Assembly (NCBI GenBank): GCA_945893365.1
Contig: CAMDED010000006.1
Span: 1-64,000 of the forward strand
Direction of reading: 5' to 3'
DNA length: 64,000 nucleotides
Source: Candidatus Sulfopaludibacter sp. SbA3
GTDB taxonomy: Bacteria; Acidobacteriota; Terriglobia; Bryobacterales; Bryobacteraceae
The notes below the pieces were generated by a model. The model searched no databases. It worked only from the letters and a program-made list of their open reading frames with translations, and was not told the origin of the DNA. Shown here piece by piece: positions 63,343-64,000 of this stretch. The first letter of the stretch is position 1. Every line of letters begins with the position of its first letter. Position numbers and translations under genes: made by a program.

Positions 63343-63376
63343 TTGACTAATGGTAACACTATCGTTACCATTAGTC
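63343..63376 (+). promoter_or_regulatory. Promoter with perfect palindromic operator for the toxin-antitoxin operon
   Basis: GACTAATGGTAAC (63345-63357) and its exact reverse complement (63364-63376) flank a 6-base centre. The palindrome covers a promoter-like pair TTGACT (63343-63348) and TACCAT (63366-63371) with 17-base spacing. The predicted start of transcription is one or two bases before the ATG at 63380, giving a leaderless message. This fits autoregulation by the antitoxin or toxin-antitoxin complex. Confidence 0.7.
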
Positions 63377-63379
63377 TGA

Positions 63380-63712
63380 ATGATCGAGCTGCGAGGCTAT
63401 ATCGATGAAACGGGAAATAAACGCTTCGCAAGCGGGCTGGAAGCACTCGATCCTACGGCCGCGGCCAAGGTAACCATTGCGCTGACGCGCATGGAGCAGG
63501 GAAATTTCTCAAAGACGAAGGGCGTCGGCGCAGGCGTGTACGAATACAAGATCGACTTCGGCCCCGGCTACCGCATTTACTTTGGCAAGAATGGCGAGTG
63601 CGTTGTCATTCTGATCGGCGGCGGGACGAAGAAACGTCCGCAAAACGATATCGCGACGGCGCAGGCCTGCTGGGCGGACTACAAACGACGAAAGAAACGG
63701 GAGACTGAATAA
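63380..63712 (+). CDS. HigB/RelE-type toxin (phage-derived Gp49-like addiction module killer protein)
   Basis: A 110-residue protein of the HigB-1/TIGR02683 type in the RelE/ParE superfamily, ribosome-dependent mRNA nucleases. Typical parts are the helix pair ASGLEALDPTAAAKVTIALT RMEQGNF, the beta core GVGAGVYEYKIDFGPGYRIY and LIGGGTKKRPQNDI with basic catalytic-type residues, and a basic C-terminus. It is first in the operon (toxin before antitoxin, the HigBA order) and its stop overlaps the antitoxin start (TAATG). No Shine-Dalgarno, in line with a leaderless transcript. Confidence 0.87.
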   Translation: MIELRGYIDETGNKRFASGLEALDPTAAAKVTIALTRMEQGNFSKTKGVGAGVYEYKIDFGPGYRIYFGKNGECVVILIGGGTKKRPQNDIATAQACWADYKRRKKRETE

Positions 63713-64000
63713 TGCCCCTTACCCACGACTTCAAAGAAACCATTCGAGCGCGAGCGCAGCGCGATCCGGATTTCCGCCAAGCTCTCCTATGTGAGGCCGT
63801 CGAGTGCATCCTCAACGGCGATCTTGAAACGGGGAAGGCCGTGCTCCGCAACTATGTGAACGCGACCGTCGGTTTTCAGAATCTTGAAAAACGCACGCGG
63901 ATTCCCGCCAAGAGTCTCATGCGCATGCTCAGTCCAAAAGGCAGCCCCTCGGCCGCGAACCTCACCAGCATCCTAACCGCCCTAAAGAAAACGGAAGGCG
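63712..64000 (+). CDS. HigA-type antitoxin, cut by the window edge
   Basis: At least 96 residues of an addiction-module antidote (TIGR02684 type). It opens MPLTHDFKETIRARAQRDPD and has a helix-turn-helix of the Xre kind: VGFQNLEKRTRIPAKSLMRM LSPKGSPSAANLTSILTAL. The ATG shares one base with the stop of the toxin gene. It should bind the palindrome at 63345-63376 and neutralise the toxin. The 3' end lies beyond 64000. Confidence 0.85.
   Translation, partial: MPLTHDFKETIRARAQRDPDFRQALLCEAVECILNGDLETGKAVLRNYVNATVGFQNLEKRTRIPAKSLMRMLSPKGSPSAANLTSILTALKKTEG

Noticed and set aside
1-64000. tRNA, rRNA and CRISPR features
   Set aside because: No cloverleaf-like sequence, rRNA segment or regularly spaced repeat was noticed by eye. 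A tRNAscan or Infernal run would be needed to be sure.

Overview
The window looks like a chromosomal piece of a high-GC, Gram-negative acidobacterium, most likely of the Bryobacterales/Solibacter type. The evidence is the mix of families: two DUF1552 plus DUF1592 cytochrome-type pairs, a CRTAC1-like VCBS/ASPIC-UnbV protein, an ADOP-type duplicated permease, a PEP-CTERM CHRD protein, Tat-exported Gfo/Idh/MocA oxidoreductase, and an LPS pathway (WaaA and LpxK). No rRNA, tRNA or CRISPR array was recognised by eye.

Layout. 0-2 kb is mobile-element debris (group II intron maturase tail, broken IS1380 transposase) and a multiply frameshifted secreted-protein gene. 2-9.6 kb holds a PLP lyase, a glycosyltransferase, a WaaA-LpxK fusion and a Tat oxidoreductase. 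10-13.7 kb is a minus-strand metabolic cluster (GSA-aminomutase-like transaminase, enolase-superfamily enzyme, creatininase-like hydrolase). 13.7-19.5 kb is a signalling locus: a receiver protein and a degenerate GGDEF protein, divergent from a large hybrid histidine kinase with HPt. 19.5-29.1 kb has fluC, an ECF sigma/anti-sigma pair (the anti-sigma carries an HNH-like C-terminal domain that lacks its histidine), a CHRD/PEP-CTERM protein, recG, a DHH protein, a transposition-ATPase fragment and a frameshifted ADOP permease. 29.4-34.1 kb has parA and a four-gene sugar-type operon (HAD, DHS-like, PfkB, ROK). 34.8-40.5 kb has recX, YtxH and DUF948-like envelope proteins, a CpsB-like PHP phosphatase, a TPR protein and a CRTAC1 protein. 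40.7-46.6 kb has an amidohydrolase-MFS-OYE run and an ankyrin protein. 46.6-54.9 kb has two DUF1552/DUF1592 pairs in opposite gene order around a VapBC module. 55.2-58.4 kb is a SIR2-NACHT-SUMF1 protein with a frameshifted tail and a flanking 97-bp direct repeat. 58.9-62.4 kb has clpP, tig, a SYLF protein and YihY. 62.4-64 kb is a second debris zone (nuoA fragment, truncated ORF) ending in a HigBA-type toxin-antitoxin pair with a perfect palindromic operator.

The strongest candidate for a poorly described system is the SIR2-NACHT-SUMF1 gene at 55.2-58.3 kb. It has the architecture of an NAD-depleting STAND immune sensor: an N-terminal SIR2 effector, a central NACHT NTPase and a C-terminal formylglycine-enzyme/C-lectin-like domain where the sensor is expected. 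It lies directly downstream of tig-clpP, where clpX commonly sits. The last ~65 codons are out of frame by one G, and a relic carrying the same extra base lies immediately upstream of the gene.

Several genes (1.2-2.0 kb, 9.65-9.86 kb, 27.4 kb, 55.4 kb) carry single-base frameshifts. These could be real decay or homopolymer-type sequence errors; the sequence alone cannot decide.
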